Positions 42,520-51,322 of a DNA stretch of 61,745 nucleotides are shown here, piece after piece. Position 1 is the stretch's first letter, and the number at the start of each line of letters is the position of its first letter. This stretch comes from Kiritimatiellia bacterium (lineage in GTDB: Bacteria; Verrucomicrobiota; Kiritimatiellia; RFP12; UBA1067). The notes under the pieces were generated by a model. The model had not been told where the DNA came from. It did not search any database and saw nothing but the letters and a program-made list of their open reading frames with translations. The DNA lies in contig JAFXTB010000118.1 of NCBI GenBank assembly GCA_017525225.1, forward strand, positions 1 through 61,745, read 5' to 3'. Both the position numbers and the translations under genes were made by a program.

Positions 42520-42540
42520 CCTTTCTCCGCATGGCGTGTA
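42515..42540 (+). promoter_or_regulatory. ECF-type promoter element, site D
   Basis: AGTAAC (42515-42520, overlapping the stop of the upstream effector), 15 bases, GTGTA (42536-42540), 37 bases ahead of the next effector ATG at 42577. Confidence 0.65.
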
Positions 42541-42576
42541 GACAGGGCAGAAACGGCAAAACGAAGGAGCAGACCA

Positions 42577-45456
42577 ATGAGCGGACATTCGCATTTCAAC
42601 CCGATCGGCGGCAATCCGTTGCCGCCAGTCATTCCGCCTGCGGGCGAAGAGATCCACGTCGGCGGCAGTCAGCAGGTCGGAGGCGGGAACGCCGTCGGAA
42701 CCGGCGCCGGCTTGCAGGAGGCGCAGCAGATGGCCCAGGTCGACTTTAAGCTCGAGTCGACCAGGGAACTCGTCCGGCAGCTCGACGTCCTTCTCTCGCG
42801 CGCGGCCGAGAGCGCGACGAAGTCCGTCGACGCAAAGGCGCTGAAGGCGACCCTGAAGGACGCCGAAGGCCTCTCCACTGCAGTACGCGCGACGATCAAC
42901 GCCACCGCGAAGAATGCCGAGAAGTCGTTCAAGGCCATCAACTCCTTCACGGGGCGACAGCTCGCGCGTGCGACGGCGGCGGAGGATGGTAAGTTCAGCT
43001 GGGACATGACGAATCCGGCCGGGGTGGCGATCAAGAAGGCCCTCGACGCGCAGGCGAAGCTCTCGGACCTCCTCCGCCAGGCCGTCAACAGTCTCCCGGC
43101 CGGCGAGGTGGCGGACGTCTTGACTGAGGCCATGTTCCAGTGCGACCGCCGCTTCTGCGAGATACAGACACTCGTCTGCGAATTCGCGGGCCTCGCGGAG
43201 AAGGGCGATGCCGCCGACCCCGAGGTCAAGGCGATGCTCGGCACGAAGCTTTATAAGCTCCTGCCGCAGAAGGCGCTCGCGATGCACGACAACGAAGCCG
43301 CGATCGAGGCGATGAAGAAGGAGCTGTCTCCGCTCGCCAAGCGGCTGGACGCAATCTCGAAGAATCCCGGGACGTCGGTTGCGAATGTGGAGATCGCGGC
43401 CATCGGACGCGAGATCGACCAGGTTTCGAACGCCCTTCGCGGCGCCGTGGAGAGCGGTTCCGTCAACGGCGTCTTCGTCGACCGCACGCTTCTCGGCGCG
43501 GCGAAGGATGTGCTGGAAGACGTGAAGGGCAAGCTGGGTAACGCTCGCAAGGAGACGTTGAAGGCGTCCATGCTCAATTTCGCCGAGAAGGCGTTCCGTC
43601 CGCTGCCGTTCGAGCTCTTCTCCCCCAAGTTCCTGCCGTTCCTCCAGATCGTGGCGCCAGCGATCGCGTCTGCCGTGGACAAACTCGAGGATATCCGCAA
43701 GGCAACCAGGAGGTTCGCGAAGGAGCCCACTGAAGAAAATCTGGCCAGGGTGAAGCAGCTTGGCGAGGAATACGGGTCGATCTCCCTGGTCAGCATACGG
43801 AAGAACCTCAAGTCCCTAGCGAGATACGACGACGGCGGATTTGAGGGCTACCTTGACGCAAAGGGGATTGCGGACCAGATCGAAGAAGAGGCCGTTGATT
43901 ATCGCGAAGAAGGGGCCTCGGACTTCGATCGGGAGGACCTCGCCAAGTTCGCCTCGCTTGTAAAGGCGCTGTGCGACGACGTGAAGGTAAAGGGGCGCAA
44001 TGAAAACGACTACCTCCTGAACAAGATGTACAAGGCGTTCCGTGCGGAGGCCAATCTGCACTCGCAGATCGCCCATCTCGCGCTGATGGCCGCCTCTGCG
44101 GAGAAGATGGACGACTCCAAGTTCCTGACGAACGGCACGGTATACGCCGCGTTCGAAGGCAAACTTCGCGTTACTACGCTTGTTGAGTCTCGTATCCACG
44201 GACTGGGCGACGACGCGGTGGACCCGATGCTCGACGACATGAACGTCGAGTCGTCGAGGCCGCTTGGGAGCGGTGCTGTGAACACCGTCCACGAGGTCAC
44301 GTACAAGAACGGCGAGAAGTATGTCTTCAAGCCCGAGGCGGAGGGTCGCATGGCCCTCGAGAACCTTACGCTCTCGAAGGGGATGAAAGAGCTCCAGATG
44401 GTAGCTCATCTCAACATCGTGTCGCAGAAGACGGCCGACATGCTGGGGCTCGACGACGTCATGACCAAGACGACCGTCGGCTCGCACAAGGGCGCGTTCG
44501 GCATATTCATGGAGAAGGTTCCCGGCGAGGAGGCGAACTTCTGGAAGAACAGCGCCAACTGGGACAAGTTCCCCGAGGGCCAGCTCTCCCCGCAGAAGAT
44601 AAGGGAACTGCCCGATGGCGACTACGCCAAGGCAGTCGGCGGCCTGATGCGAAAGGCGAACCGCCTGGAGTGGTTCGACATGATAACGGGACAGGGAGAC
44701 CGCCACAACCACAACTACATGCTCTCGGTCGGCGAGGGCGGTTCCGTGGTGCTGAAGGGAATCGACAACGATGCATGCTTCCCGGCGTACCGCACGGGCA
44801 TCCGCACCTTCACGCTGAACAAGGAGATGTCCGAATCGTTCGTCATGGCGCTTCGCAGAGTAGCCACGGAACTGTACCCCGGGGACTCCACGCGCATCGC
44901 TGACTTCGCGAACGAACTTGCCAAGGATCCTAGCATCACGGTCAGGAACGGTACCGTGACCGTCGACACGTCCAAGGCGAAGTCCAAGTTGATAGGGGTC
45001 GCCCTCAAGTATTCGCTCGGGGTCCACATGCTGGCGCTTCCCGACTGCATCGACGAAGACCTCTACAGCAAGCTGATGGAGCTTGACGGATCCGACGACA
45101 AGTTCAAGGCGTTCGTCAAGGATATGACGGCATACCTTCCGAAGTCTGCCGCCGATGCGGCGGCCAACAGGCTCAAGGAGGCGATAGCCCACGCGAAGAC
45201 GCTGAAAAAGGAAATGGTCATTTCCGAAAACGCCTGGAACGACCACGACGTGCAGCGCAAGATCGCGGGCAAGGTGTCTTTGAGCGGACACAAGAACGAC
45301 TTCGAGAGGCTCCCGAAAATCCGGCCGGGAGATCCGGATTTCAACCTCGCAGGGGAGAAGTCGGTCTCCTCGACGGCCGAGCATGTCTCGAACGGGTATT
45401 TCCGCCGCGACCTAATGCGCGCCGTCGCCAAGCCCGGCTGGTTCGAGGAGGTGTAG
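42577..45456 (+). CDS. putative T3S effector with PI3/PI4-kinase-like domain (paralogue 2)
   Basis: This 959-residue protein parallels the gene at 39787: N-terminal Gly/Pro-rich leader, ELVRQLDVLLSRAAESAT and FTGRQLARA in the helical region, then glycine-rich loop LGSGAVNTVHEV with YVFKPE (candidate ATP-binding Lys), catalytic loop TGQGDRHNHNYML (D708, N713) and GIDNDACFPAYRTG (D730). The residues expected for catalysis are present in both copies, while the rest has diverged widely, so both are probably active and perhaps have different host targets. Start ATG 42577 follows GAAGGAG. A small acidic protein is encoded 3 bases after its stop. Confidence 0.68.
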   Translation: MSGHSHFNPIGGNPLPPVIPPAGEEIHVGGSQQVGGGNAVGTGAGLQEAQQMAQVDFKLESTRELVRQLDVLLSRAAESATKSVDAKALKATLKDAEGLSTAVRATINATAKNAEKSFKAINSFTGRQLARATAAEDGKFSWDMTNPAGVAIKKALDAQAKLSDLLRQAVNSLPAGEVADVLTEAMFQCDRRFCEIQTLVCEFAGLAEKGDAADPEVKAMLGTKLYKLLPQKALAMHDNEAAIEAMKKELSPLAKRLDAISKNPGTSVANVEIAAIGREIDQVSNALRGAVESGSVNGVFVDRTLLGAAKDVLEDVKGKLGNARKETLKASMLNFAEKAFRPLPFELFSPKFLPFLQIVAPAIASAVDKLEDIRKATRRFAKEPTEENLARVKQLGEEYGSISLVSIRKNLKSLARYDDGGFEGYLDAKGIADQIEEEAVDYREEGASDFDREDLAKFASLVKALCDDVKVKGRNENDYLLNKMYKAFRAEANLHSQIAHLALMAASAEKMDDSKFLTNGTVYAAFEGKLRVTTLVESRIHGLGDDAVDPMLDDMNVESSRPLGSGAVNTVHEVTYKNGEKYVFKPEAEGRMALENLTLSKGMKELQMVAHLNIVSQKTADMLGLDDVMTKTTVGSHKGAFGIFMEKVPGEEANFWKNSANWDKFPEGQLSPQKIRELPDGDYAKAVGGLMRKANRLEWFDMITGQGDRHNHNYMLSVGEGGSVVLKGIDNDACFPAYRTGIRTFTLNKEMSESFVMALRRVATELYPGDSTRIADFANELAKDPSITVRNGTVTVDTSKAKSKLIGVALKYSLGVHMLALPDCIDEDLYSKLMELDGSDDKFKAFVKDMTAYLPKSAADAAANRLKEAIAHAKTLKKEMVISENAWNDHDVQRKIAGKVSLSGHKNDFERLPKIRPGDPDFNLAGEKSVSSTAEHVSNGYFRRDLMRAVAKPGWFEEV

Positions 45457-45459
45457 GCC

Positions 45460-45924
45460 ATGGACGACAACGACAACACTGCGGAAACGAGAGAAGAGAC
45501 GATTGCCGAACTCAATGCCGCGCTTGCGGAACTTGAGGGCGGCGAGGGACTTTCGCTCTTCGTCGGCGGGCATGGCTTCATGAGCCGCCGCTTTGAATTC
45601 AGCTGGAGCGAACCTGCGCTGGAAATCGACTTCCGGTTGCCGTATGCGCGGGTTCTTTCGGACGAGGAGTCGCAGAAGGACGACGATGCCGAGATTGGCG
45701 CGGCAATCCGCATGGCGATACTGCTGCTGACGATCGAGGACCGGAGAAATGACGACGGCGGGATGGCCTTGAACGTGTGGGTGAATGAAAATGGAGCGGG
45801 ATATTCGATTAGGGACGGACAGGACGAGCTTGTCGATTCCGGCGACGACTGGTCCGGACTCGTCCACCGCCTCGAATCGGTGCTGCCCGAAGGTGAGGAA
45901 GACCTGGCCGTGATCTGGCCGTAG
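45460..45924 (+). CDS. small acidic protein downstream of the kinase-like effectors, possible chaperone
   Basis: This 154-residue, strongly acidic protein (many Asp/Glu) reads: helix TREETIAELNAALAELEG, strands GLSLFVGGHGFMSRRFEFSW, ALEIDFRLPYARVL, GGMALNVWVNENGAGYSIRD and a final helix WSGLVHRLESVLPEG. Size, charge and helix-strand-helix order are those of T3S chaperones or immunity-like partners, but I see no conserved signature. It starts 3 bases after the effector stop, so the two are co-translated, which supports a chaperone role by inference only. Confidence 0.45.
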   Translation: MDDNDNTAETREETIAELNAALAELEGGEGLSLFVGGHGFMSRRFEFSWSEPALEIDFRLPYARVLSDEESQKDDDAEIGAAIRMAILLLTIEDRRNDDGGMALNVWVNENGAGYSIRDGQDELVDSGDDWSGLVHRLESVLPEGEEDLAVIWP

Positions 45925-45945
45925 ACGAGCGTCTTCACGGGAACG

Positions 45946-45960
45946 TGTAACTTTTCGCCG
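45946..45960 (+). promoter_or_regulatory. truncated ECF-type element (half site E)
   Basis: TGTAACTTTTCGCCG matches the left half of sites C and D but the GTGTA half is missing at 15 bases. It looks like an element cut by a deletion that joined it to the fragment at 45960. Confidence 0.35.
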
Positions 45961-46133
45961 TGCTGCCGCTCGAAGGGCTTTCGGCTGAGGAGTTCGGCAA
46001 GCGCATGCTGGCCTTGGCAGCGGTGTCGAAGAAGATCGCCGATGCGCTTGCAAGGGCGTCGACAGAGGGTGATTGCGGGCCATCGGATGGTTTACAGCCT
46101 GATACGGGAGAAAATGACTTCATGCGGGTGTGA
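45960..46133 (+). pseudogene. C-terminal fragment of a T3S chaperone-like gene
   Basis: A 57-codon frame (GTG 45960 to TGA 46133) encodes LPLEGLSAEEFGKRMLALAA, then VSKKIADALARASTEG and a polar tail. It looks like the last helix of a CesT-like chaperone. The frame is also open upstream for a few codons but without any start or ribosome site. I regard it as the remnant left by a deletion at the edge of the effector island. Confidence 0.35.
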
Positions 46134-46138
46134 GAAGG

Positions 46139-46159
46139 AAAGAACGGAACACGTTCTTT
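46139..46159. terminator. hairpin between convergent genes
   Basis: AAAGAACG (46139-46146) and CGTTCTTT (46152-46159) form an 8-bp stem with a 5-base loop, between the end of the effector island and the end of fusA. The U-tract is weak in both directions, so it may be a modest bidirectional terminator. Confidence 0.5.
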
Positions 46160-46186
46160 CAAACATCGCAGGGAAATCGGTAAGGA

Positions 46187-48259
46187 TCACCTGCTAAGCA
46201 ACTCTTCCCTGACGTTCTTGGGCACGAGCGCGAAGTCGCTAGGCTCCATCGAATACGAGGCGCGGCCCTTGGTGAGCGAGCGGATCGCCGTGGCGTAGCC
46301 GAACATCTGCGCCATCGGCACACGGGCGTGGACGATCTGCATGTCGCCGCGCTGTTCCATGTCGAGCACGGTGCCGCGCCGCCCGTTGAGGTCGCCAAGC
46401 ACTTCGCCAACGGATTCGGGCGGGGTGGTGATCTCCAGCTTCATTATGGGTTCGAGGAACTCCGGTGCGGCGGCCTCGGCGGCTTCGCGGAATCCCATCA
46501 CGGCCGCGCTGCGGAAGGCGACCTCGTCGGATACCTCCGGGTCGATCACGGTCACGCGGAGCGCCGTAGCCTGGATGTCCGTCATCGGATAACGTGCGAG
46601 AACGCCCGTCATCACGCCGTCCATCAGACCCTGCTCAATGCATTCTGCGAGCTTGGGATCTGGCAGGGCCATCTTCGCGTCGCGTGAAATCTCCACCTTG
46701 CGGCCTTGGCCGCGTTCCAGCGGCTTCACCTCTATGGCGATCGCGGCGGCATGCCTCTTGCCGCCGAGTTCGCGATCGAAGGTGAATTCCTTCACGATGG
46801 GCTGCGTGACGGTTTCGACGTAGCTCACCATCGGCTTGCCGACGTTCGCGGCCACCTTGAACTCGCGCTTGAGCCGGTCCACCAGTATCTCCAGGTGCAG
46901 CTCGCCCATGCCGGAGAGGATGGTCTGGCCGGTCTCCTCGTCCTCCCGCACCTGGCAGGTGGGATCCTCGGCGGCGAGCTCCTGCATGGATTCCACGAGC
47001 TTGTCCTTGTCGGCGCCGCTCTTCGGCTCTATCGCCAGGAACATCACGGGCTGCGGCGCGGTGATGCGCTCCAGGTAGCAGGGCTTCATCTCGGAGCAGA
47101 GGGTGTCGCCCGTGGTGGCCTCCTTGAGCCCCACGATGGCGCCGATGTCGCCGGCCTTCAGCTCGTCGATCTCGATGCGCTGATTGGAGAACATCCTCAC
47201 TAGCTTCATCACGCGTTCGCGCTTCCTTGTGCGCGGGTTGAACACGTTCATGCCCTTTTTCAGCGAACCTGAATACACGCGCACGAAGAAAAGCCTGCCG
47301 TACGTGTCGGCGGCGATCTTGAATACGAGCGATGAAAGAAGCTCCTTCGCGTCCGGCTTGCGCGTTACCTTCTCGCCGCTCTTCAGGTCCGTGGCCTCGG
47401 TCGCGGGACGGTCCAGCGGGCTGGGCAGATACCATGCCACGGCGTCGAGAAGGGGCTGCACGCCCTTGTCCCTGAGCGACGTGCCGCAAAGCACGGGCAC
47501 CATCTGGCTGGATATGGTCAGGCGGCGGATCGCGCCCCTGAGTTCGTCGGCCGTGAGGTCGCCTTTCTCGAGGTAGGCCTCCATCACGCCCTCGTCGAGA
47601 TCTGCCACCTTTTCACACAGTTCGGCGCGGGCGAACTCTGCGTCGTCCTTGAGCCCGGCGGGGATCTCGCCGACTGTGAACTTCGCGCCGAGCGAGGCGT
47701 CGTCGAACACGATGGACTTCATCTCCAGCAGGTCTATCACGCCTATGAAGCCTTCCTCCCTGCCAATGGGAAGCTCCACGGGCACGGCGTTGGCACGCAG
47801 CTTGTCGCGCATCTCCTGCACGACCCGGGCGAAGTCGGCGCCCATGCGGTCCATCTTGTTCACGAATGCGACACGCGGAACATGGTAGCGGTCGGCCTGG
47901 CGCCAGACGGTCTCGCTTTGCGGCTGCACGCCTCCCACGGCGCAGAACACGCCGACCGCGCCATCCAGGACGCGCAGCGAGCGCTCCACCTCCATCGTGA
48001 AATCCACATGTCCGGGGGTATCGATCAGATTGATGGCGCAGCCTTTCCATTCGCACGAGATGGCCGCGGAGGTGATGGTGATGCCGCGTTCGCGCTCCTG
48101 CACCATCCAGTCGGTCGTGGTGTCGCCCTCGTGCACCTCGCCGATGGCGTGGATCTTGCCGGTATAGAAGAGGATTCGCTCGGTCGTCGTGGTCTTGCCC
48201 GCGTCGATGTGGGCCACGATGCCGATATTGCGTACCTTGGATAGTTCACAGTCTGCCAT
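46187..48259 (-). CDS. fusA: translation elongation factor G
   Basis: This 690-residue protein has all EF-G domains: the GTPase domain with P-loop [15 protein letters not shown] (about residues 17-31), DTPGHVDF (G3) and NKMDR (G4); domain II; and the C-terminal domains III-V ([20 protein letters not shown]). EF-G moves tRNAs and mRNA through the ribosome and helps recycle it. ATG 48259 ([19 protein letters not shown]) was chosen over longer starts because the family begins there. It is transcribed against the effector island, and divergently from the gene at 48423. It marks the return to core chromosome. Confidence 0.96.
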   Translation of the reverse strand: MADCELSKVRNIGIVAHIDAGKTTTTERILFYTGKIHAIGEVHEGDTTTDWMVQERERGITITSAAISCEWKGCAINLIDTPGHVDFTMEVERSLRVLDGAVGVFCAVGGVQPQSETVWRQADRYHVPRVAFVNKMDRMGADFARVVQEMRDKLRANAVPVELPIGREEGFIGVIDLLEMKSIVFDDASLGAKFTVGEIPAGLKDDAEFARAELCEKVADLDEGVMEAYLEKGDLTADELRGAIRRLTISSQMVPVLCGTSLRDKGVQPLLDAVAWYLPSPLDRPATEATDLKSGEKVTRKPDAKELLSSLVFKIAADTYGRLFFVRVYSGSLKKGMNVFNPRTRKRERVMKLVRMFSNQRIEIDELKAGDIGAIVGLKEATTGDTLCSEMKPCYLERITAPQPVMFLAIEPKSGADKDKLVESMQELAAEDPTCQVREDEETGQTILSGMGELHLEILVDRLKREFKVAANVGKPMVSYVETVTQPIVKEFTFDRELGGKRHAAAIAIEVKPLERGQGRKVEISRDAKMALPDPKLAECIEQGLMDGVMTGVLARYPMTDIQATALRVTVIDPEVSDEVAFRSAAVMGFREAAEAAAPEFLEPIMKLEITTPPESVGEVLGDLNGRRGTVLDMEQRGDMQIVHARVPMAQMFGYATAIRSLTKGRASYSMEPSDFALVPKNVREELLSR

Positions 48260-48346
48260 AGGCCTGATATCATAGCAAAAAAACTTCGCTTGCGGGAGAT
48301 GGTCCATGTCCCGCATGCCGCGTCTGAAAATGGGGCAATTTCCCGG

Positions 48347-48375
48347 TTGCATCCGTGAGCGCGATAAGGTATAAT
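48347..48375 (+). promoter_or_regulatory. strong promoter of the repeat surface-protein gene
   Basis: TTGCAT (48347-48352), 17 bases, TATAAT (48370-48375), then a 47-base leader with AAGGAGTAA directly before the ATG at 48423. Confidence 0.7.
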
Positions 48376-48422
48376 ATTTCACGTCGCAACAACCACTTTA
48401 GGAAAACCAACAAGGAGTAACA

Positions 48423-49154
48423 ATGAAGACAATGCTGAAGAATGGCTTTATGGCGTGCGCGGTCGCCGCGCTCGCGATCCAGGGTTTCGCCGGGGAATCC
48501 GAGACCGAGGCCGAATGGCCGGCCGGTGCGCCCGATCCCAAGTCCTATGGCTACACGGCGCTGATGCTTGGCCTTGCCACGCCGTTCTCGCTGCCCTGGG
48601 ATTTCAACTGGGACGTGTTCGGCATGGCGGTGAACGTCGGCTACACCGATGCCAACCTCATGTATGGTCTGGAATTGGCCGCTGGCGCCAACACGGCCCG
48701 CAACACGATGATGGGTCTGCAGGCGTCGGCCATCTTCAACTACGCCAACCGCAACGCATACGGCGCGCAGGTGGCGCTCGTCAACGTCTGCAACCGCGAG
48801 ACGCTGGGTCTCGCATTCGACGCGTTCGGCATGAACAGGCAGTTCTACGGTCTGTCCGCCGACATACTCGGTTCGATGACCGACCGTAGCTTCTACGGAA
48901 TGTCGGTGGCGGTGCTCGGCAGCACGGTGCGCGAGGACATGTGGGGCTGGCAGCTTGCCGCCGGCGCGACATTCGCCCGCCGCACGCATGGCCTGCAGAC
49001 CGCTATATTCACGATGACGTCGGATCTCCGTGGCGCGCAGGTCGGTCTCGTCAACTGGGCGAGCACCTGCTCGGCTGGATTCCAGGTCGGCCTCGTCAAC
49101 ATCATCGCCGACAACCAGATTCCCTTCATCCCGATCGTCAACGCCTACTTCTGA
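48423..49154 (+). CDS. exported surface protein with QVGLVN-type repeats
   Basis: This 243-residue protein has a signal peptide (residues 1-23, ending FAGE) and then short strands with recurring hydrophobic-Gly-Leu motifs: YGAQVALVNVCNR, YGLSADILGS, YGMSVAVLGSTV, RGAQVGLVNWAS and FQVGLVNIIA. This spaced repeat is like that of Leptospira-type LA_2272 surface-repeat proteins and suggests an outer-membrane beta structure. It stands alone with a consensus promoter and strong ribosome site, so it is probably abundant. The function is unknown. Confidence 0.6.
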   Translation: MKTMLKNGFMACAVAALAIQGFAGESETEAEWPAGAPDPKSYGYTALMLGLATPFSLPWDFNWDVFGMAVNVGYTDANLMYGLELAAGANTARNTMMGLQASAIFNYANRNAYGAQVALVNVCNRETLGLAFDAFGMNRQFYGLSADILGSMTDRSFYGMSVAVLGSTVREDMWGWQLAAGATFARRTHGLQTAIFTMTSDLRGAQVGLVNWASTCSAGFQVGLVNIIADNQIPFIPIVNAYF

Positions 49155-49179
49155 TCGGGCGCATGCCGGTCGCTTCCGG

Positions 49180-49256
49180 GCGACTGTAGCTCAATTGGAT
49201 AGAGCGTTGGCCTCCGAAGCCGAAGGTTGCTGGTTCGATCCCAGTCAGTCGCACCA
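49180..49256 (+). tRNA. tRNA-Arg, anticodon CCG, CCA encoded
   Basis: The cloverleaf is complete: acceptor stem GCGACTG pairs with CAGTCGC, the D arm contains TAGCTCAATTGGATAGAGC, the anticodon stem TTGGC/GCCGA holds loop CTCCGAA (anticodon CCG, reads CGG), and the T arm is GCTGG-TTCGATC-CCAGT. The discriminator base is A and CCA is encoded. Confidence 0.96.
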
Positions 49257-49271
49257 TTAGAAACTAGGAGG

Positions 49272-49303
49272 AAGCCCATGGCCGTCTGGCCGTGGGCTTT
49301 TTC
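49272..49303 (+). terminator. Rho-independent terminator after tRNA-Arg
   Basis: AAGCCCATGGCC (49272-49283), loop GTCT, GGCCGTGGGCTT (49288-49299) forms a 12-bp stem with one mismatch, followed by TTTT. Confidence 0.85.
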
Positions 49304-49342
49304 TCGTACATTCGTTTTTCCTGTCTAGGGGGCTATTCTGTA

Positions 49343-49371
49343 TTTACGCATACCCCTCATTATGGTATAAT
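49343..49371 (+). promoter_or_regulatory. promoter of the potD-etf-lysC gene run
   Basis: TTTACG (49343-49348), 17 bases, TATAAT (49366-49371), 68 bases ahead of the ATG at 49439. Confidence 0.65.
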
Positions 49372-49438
49372 ACGCGCCCACGAAGGCCCGCTGGGGTTTT
49401 CGTGCGGTGAGAACATCAAAAATGAAAGGAACAAAGCA

Positions 49439-50479
49439 ATGAAACTCAAATCCCTGGCGGGCGTTGCGCTCGCCCTCGGTGTCGTGGCGGGCTGCAAGCC
49501 CAGCAAGCCTGAACTGCACATCTACACATGGAGCGACTACATCGCCGATGATGTGATCGCCGCCTTTGAGAAGCAGAACGACTGCCGCGTGGTGGTGGAT
49601 ACGTTCGACTCCAACGAGGCCATGTTCGCCAAGCTCAAGGCCGGGTCCACGGGCTACGACATAATCATGCCTACGTCCTACCAGATACCCCTGATGGCCC
49701 GCAACGGCATGCTGGGCGTCCTCGACCACTCCAAGCTGCCCAACTTCCGCAAGAACTTCGACGCCAACTACAGCAAGTGCGTGCTTGATCCCTCGTTCAA
49801 GTACGGCGTGCCGTACGCCGTCACGTACACGGGCTACGCATACCGCAAGGACAAGGTCGGCAAGGCTCCAATCGACAGCTGGAACGTGTTCGCGACCGCC
49901 GATCTCAAGGGGCGCATGTCGCTTCTTGCGGACATGCGCGAGACGATCGGCGCCGCGCTCAAGGCCCTCGGCTATTCGCTCAACTCCACAAAGCAGGCGG
50001 AGATCGACAAGGCCGTGGAGCTTGTGATCAAGTGGAAGCAGAACATCGCGAAGTTCGACAACGAGCAGTACAAGACGGCCGTTGCCTCCGGCGAATGGTT
50101 CGTGGGCCACGGCTATTCCTCGGACATTATCCAGATTATGCTGGACGACCAGAACATCGGCTTCTCGCTGCCGAAGGAGGGCTTCACGGTCGCCTGCGAC
50201 GAGATGGTGATCGCGGCGGACTCCAAGCAGGTCGATCTTGCGCACAAGTTCATCGACTTCTGCTATGATTCGGACATCGCGGTGCAGAACATCTCCGACG
50301 TGTGCGCGGTCATGCCGATCGCCGCGGCGTTCCCCAAGCTGGAGGAGAAGCTTCGCAAGCTCGTCGTGCTGGACGCCGAGACGCTCAAGCGCGGGGAGAT
50401 CCTGCTGGACTTCTCCGACAAGCCCGAGATCCACAAGATGTACGTGGCCGCGTGGGACAAGATCAAGGCCGCTAAGTGA
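49439..50479 (+). CDS. potD: polyamine ABC transporter substrate-binding lipoprotein (PotD/PotF-like)
   Basis: This 346-residue protein has a lipoprotein signal peptide with lipobox VVAGC (Cys at residue 18) and the PotD fold: LHIYTWSDYIADDVIAAFEK, STGYDIIMPTSYQIPLMARN, and YTGYAYRKDKV. The ligand should be spermidine or putrescine. No permease or ATPase gene (PotABC) is nearby, so the rest of the transporter must be encoded elsewhere. Upstream readings to 49292 cross the promoter; ATG 49439 is preceded by AAAGGAA. Confidence 0.88.
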   Translation: MKLKSLAGVALALGVVAGCKPSKPELHIYTWSDYIADDVIAAFEKQNDCRVVVDTFDSNEAMFAKLKAGSTGYDIIMPTSYQIPLMARNGMLGVLDHSKLPNFRKNFDANYSKCVLDPSFKYGVPYAVTYTGYAYRKDKVGKAPIDSWNVFATADLKGRMSLLADMRETIGAALKALGYSLNSTKQAEIDKAVELVIKWKQNIAKFDNEQYKTAVASGEWFVGHGYSSDIIQIMLDDQNIGFSLPKEGFTVACDEMVIAADSKQVDLAHKFIDFCYDSDIAVQNISDVCAVMPIAAAFPKLEEKLRKLVVLDAETLKRGEILLDFSDKPEIHKMYVAAWDKIKAAK

Positions 50480-50509
50480 CCGGCGCGCCGGGCCCTTAAG
50501 GAGAAGAAC

Positions 50510-51319
50510 ATGGGAAAGCCCCTGAACATAATCGTGTGCGGCAGTCTGGTGCCAGACCCGCTCCAGACGCTTGAACCCGTAACGACCCCTCAAGGGCCCG
50601 GCCTGAAGAACGAGCAGATGCTGCCGTCCGTCCTGGATCCGTGGGCCGCCTGCGCGCTCTACGAGGCGGCTGCGCTTGCCAAGGCCAGGGCCGGCTCGAA
50701 GGTGACGCTCGTATCGGTCGGTCCAAAGGCCAAGCTGCAGCAGCTCATGATGACCGTCGCCCAGAAGGCGCCGTTCCAGCTGGTGGCGGTGAACGCGCCG
50801 GCTGGCGGTTTCACCGATGCCATGGAAACGGCGGCCGCGCTTGCCAAGGCCATAAAGTCGACTCCCGGGCTGGACATCTCCACCGCGCTGCTCTTCGGCG
50901 GATGCGCCTCCGCCTCGCGCGATGCGGGTGTGACGCTGCAGTTCGTGGCGGAGATGCTCGGGATATCGGAGATGTTCAACGCCGTGGATTCGATCAAGCT
51001 GGAGGAAGACGATTCCTTCACCGTGCTGGAGCGAGTAGAGGGGGGGCAGTACCTCTCCTCCACGTGCAAGGGACTCCCTGCCGCGATAGGCTGGGCCACG
51101 GGCAGCCTGCCGGAGCCGCCGAACAATCCGCAGACGGGCATGATGAACATGCGCGGGATAATGCCGGCGCTCATGAAGGCGCCTGCGGTGGACATCGGCA
51201 CGGGCGGCATCTCGTATGTCTCCGTAGAAGTGCCTGCCGCCCGGCGCGACACGGTGGTAAAGAAGGACATGTCGGTCGATGCGATCGCGGCCGAGATCGT
51301 GGAATGGATGAAAGGCTGA
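50510..51319 (+). CDS. etfB: electron transfer flavoprotein beta subunit
   Basis: This 269-residue protein has the EtfB layout: NIIVCGSLVPDP at the start, LDPWAACALYEAAALAKARA (the AMP/nucleotide-binding helix region), KVTLVSVGPK, and LLFGGCASASRDAG in place of the usual SDGDSGQ-like turn. EtfB binds AMP or FAD and forms a heterodimer with EtfA to carry electrons from dehydrogenases. It is followed by etfA 3 bases later. Neither an acyl-CoA dehydrogenase nor an ETF-quinone oxidoreductase gene is adjacent, so its redox partner is unknown. Confidence 0.85.
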   Translation: MGKPLNIIVCGSLVPDPLQTLEPVTTPQGPGLKNEQMLPSVLDPWAACALYEAAALAKARAGSKVTLVSVGPKAKLQQLMMTVAQKAPFQLVAVNAPAGGFTDAMETAAALAKAIKSTPGLDISTALLFGGCASASRDAGVTLQFVAEMLGISEMFNAVDSIKLEEDDSFTVLERVEGGQYLSSTCKGLPAAIGWATGSLPEPPNNPQTGMMNMRGIMPALMKAPAVDIGTGGISYVSVEVPAARRDTVVKKDMSVDAIAAEIVEWMKG

Positions 51320-51322
51320 AAC

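Noticed and set aside
39766-43287. A 1173-codon minus-strand open frame spanning both kinase-like effectors
   Set aside because: The plus-strand genes have ribosome sites, ECF-type elements and kinase motifs; the antisense product has shadow-like composition and crosses an intergenic promoter.
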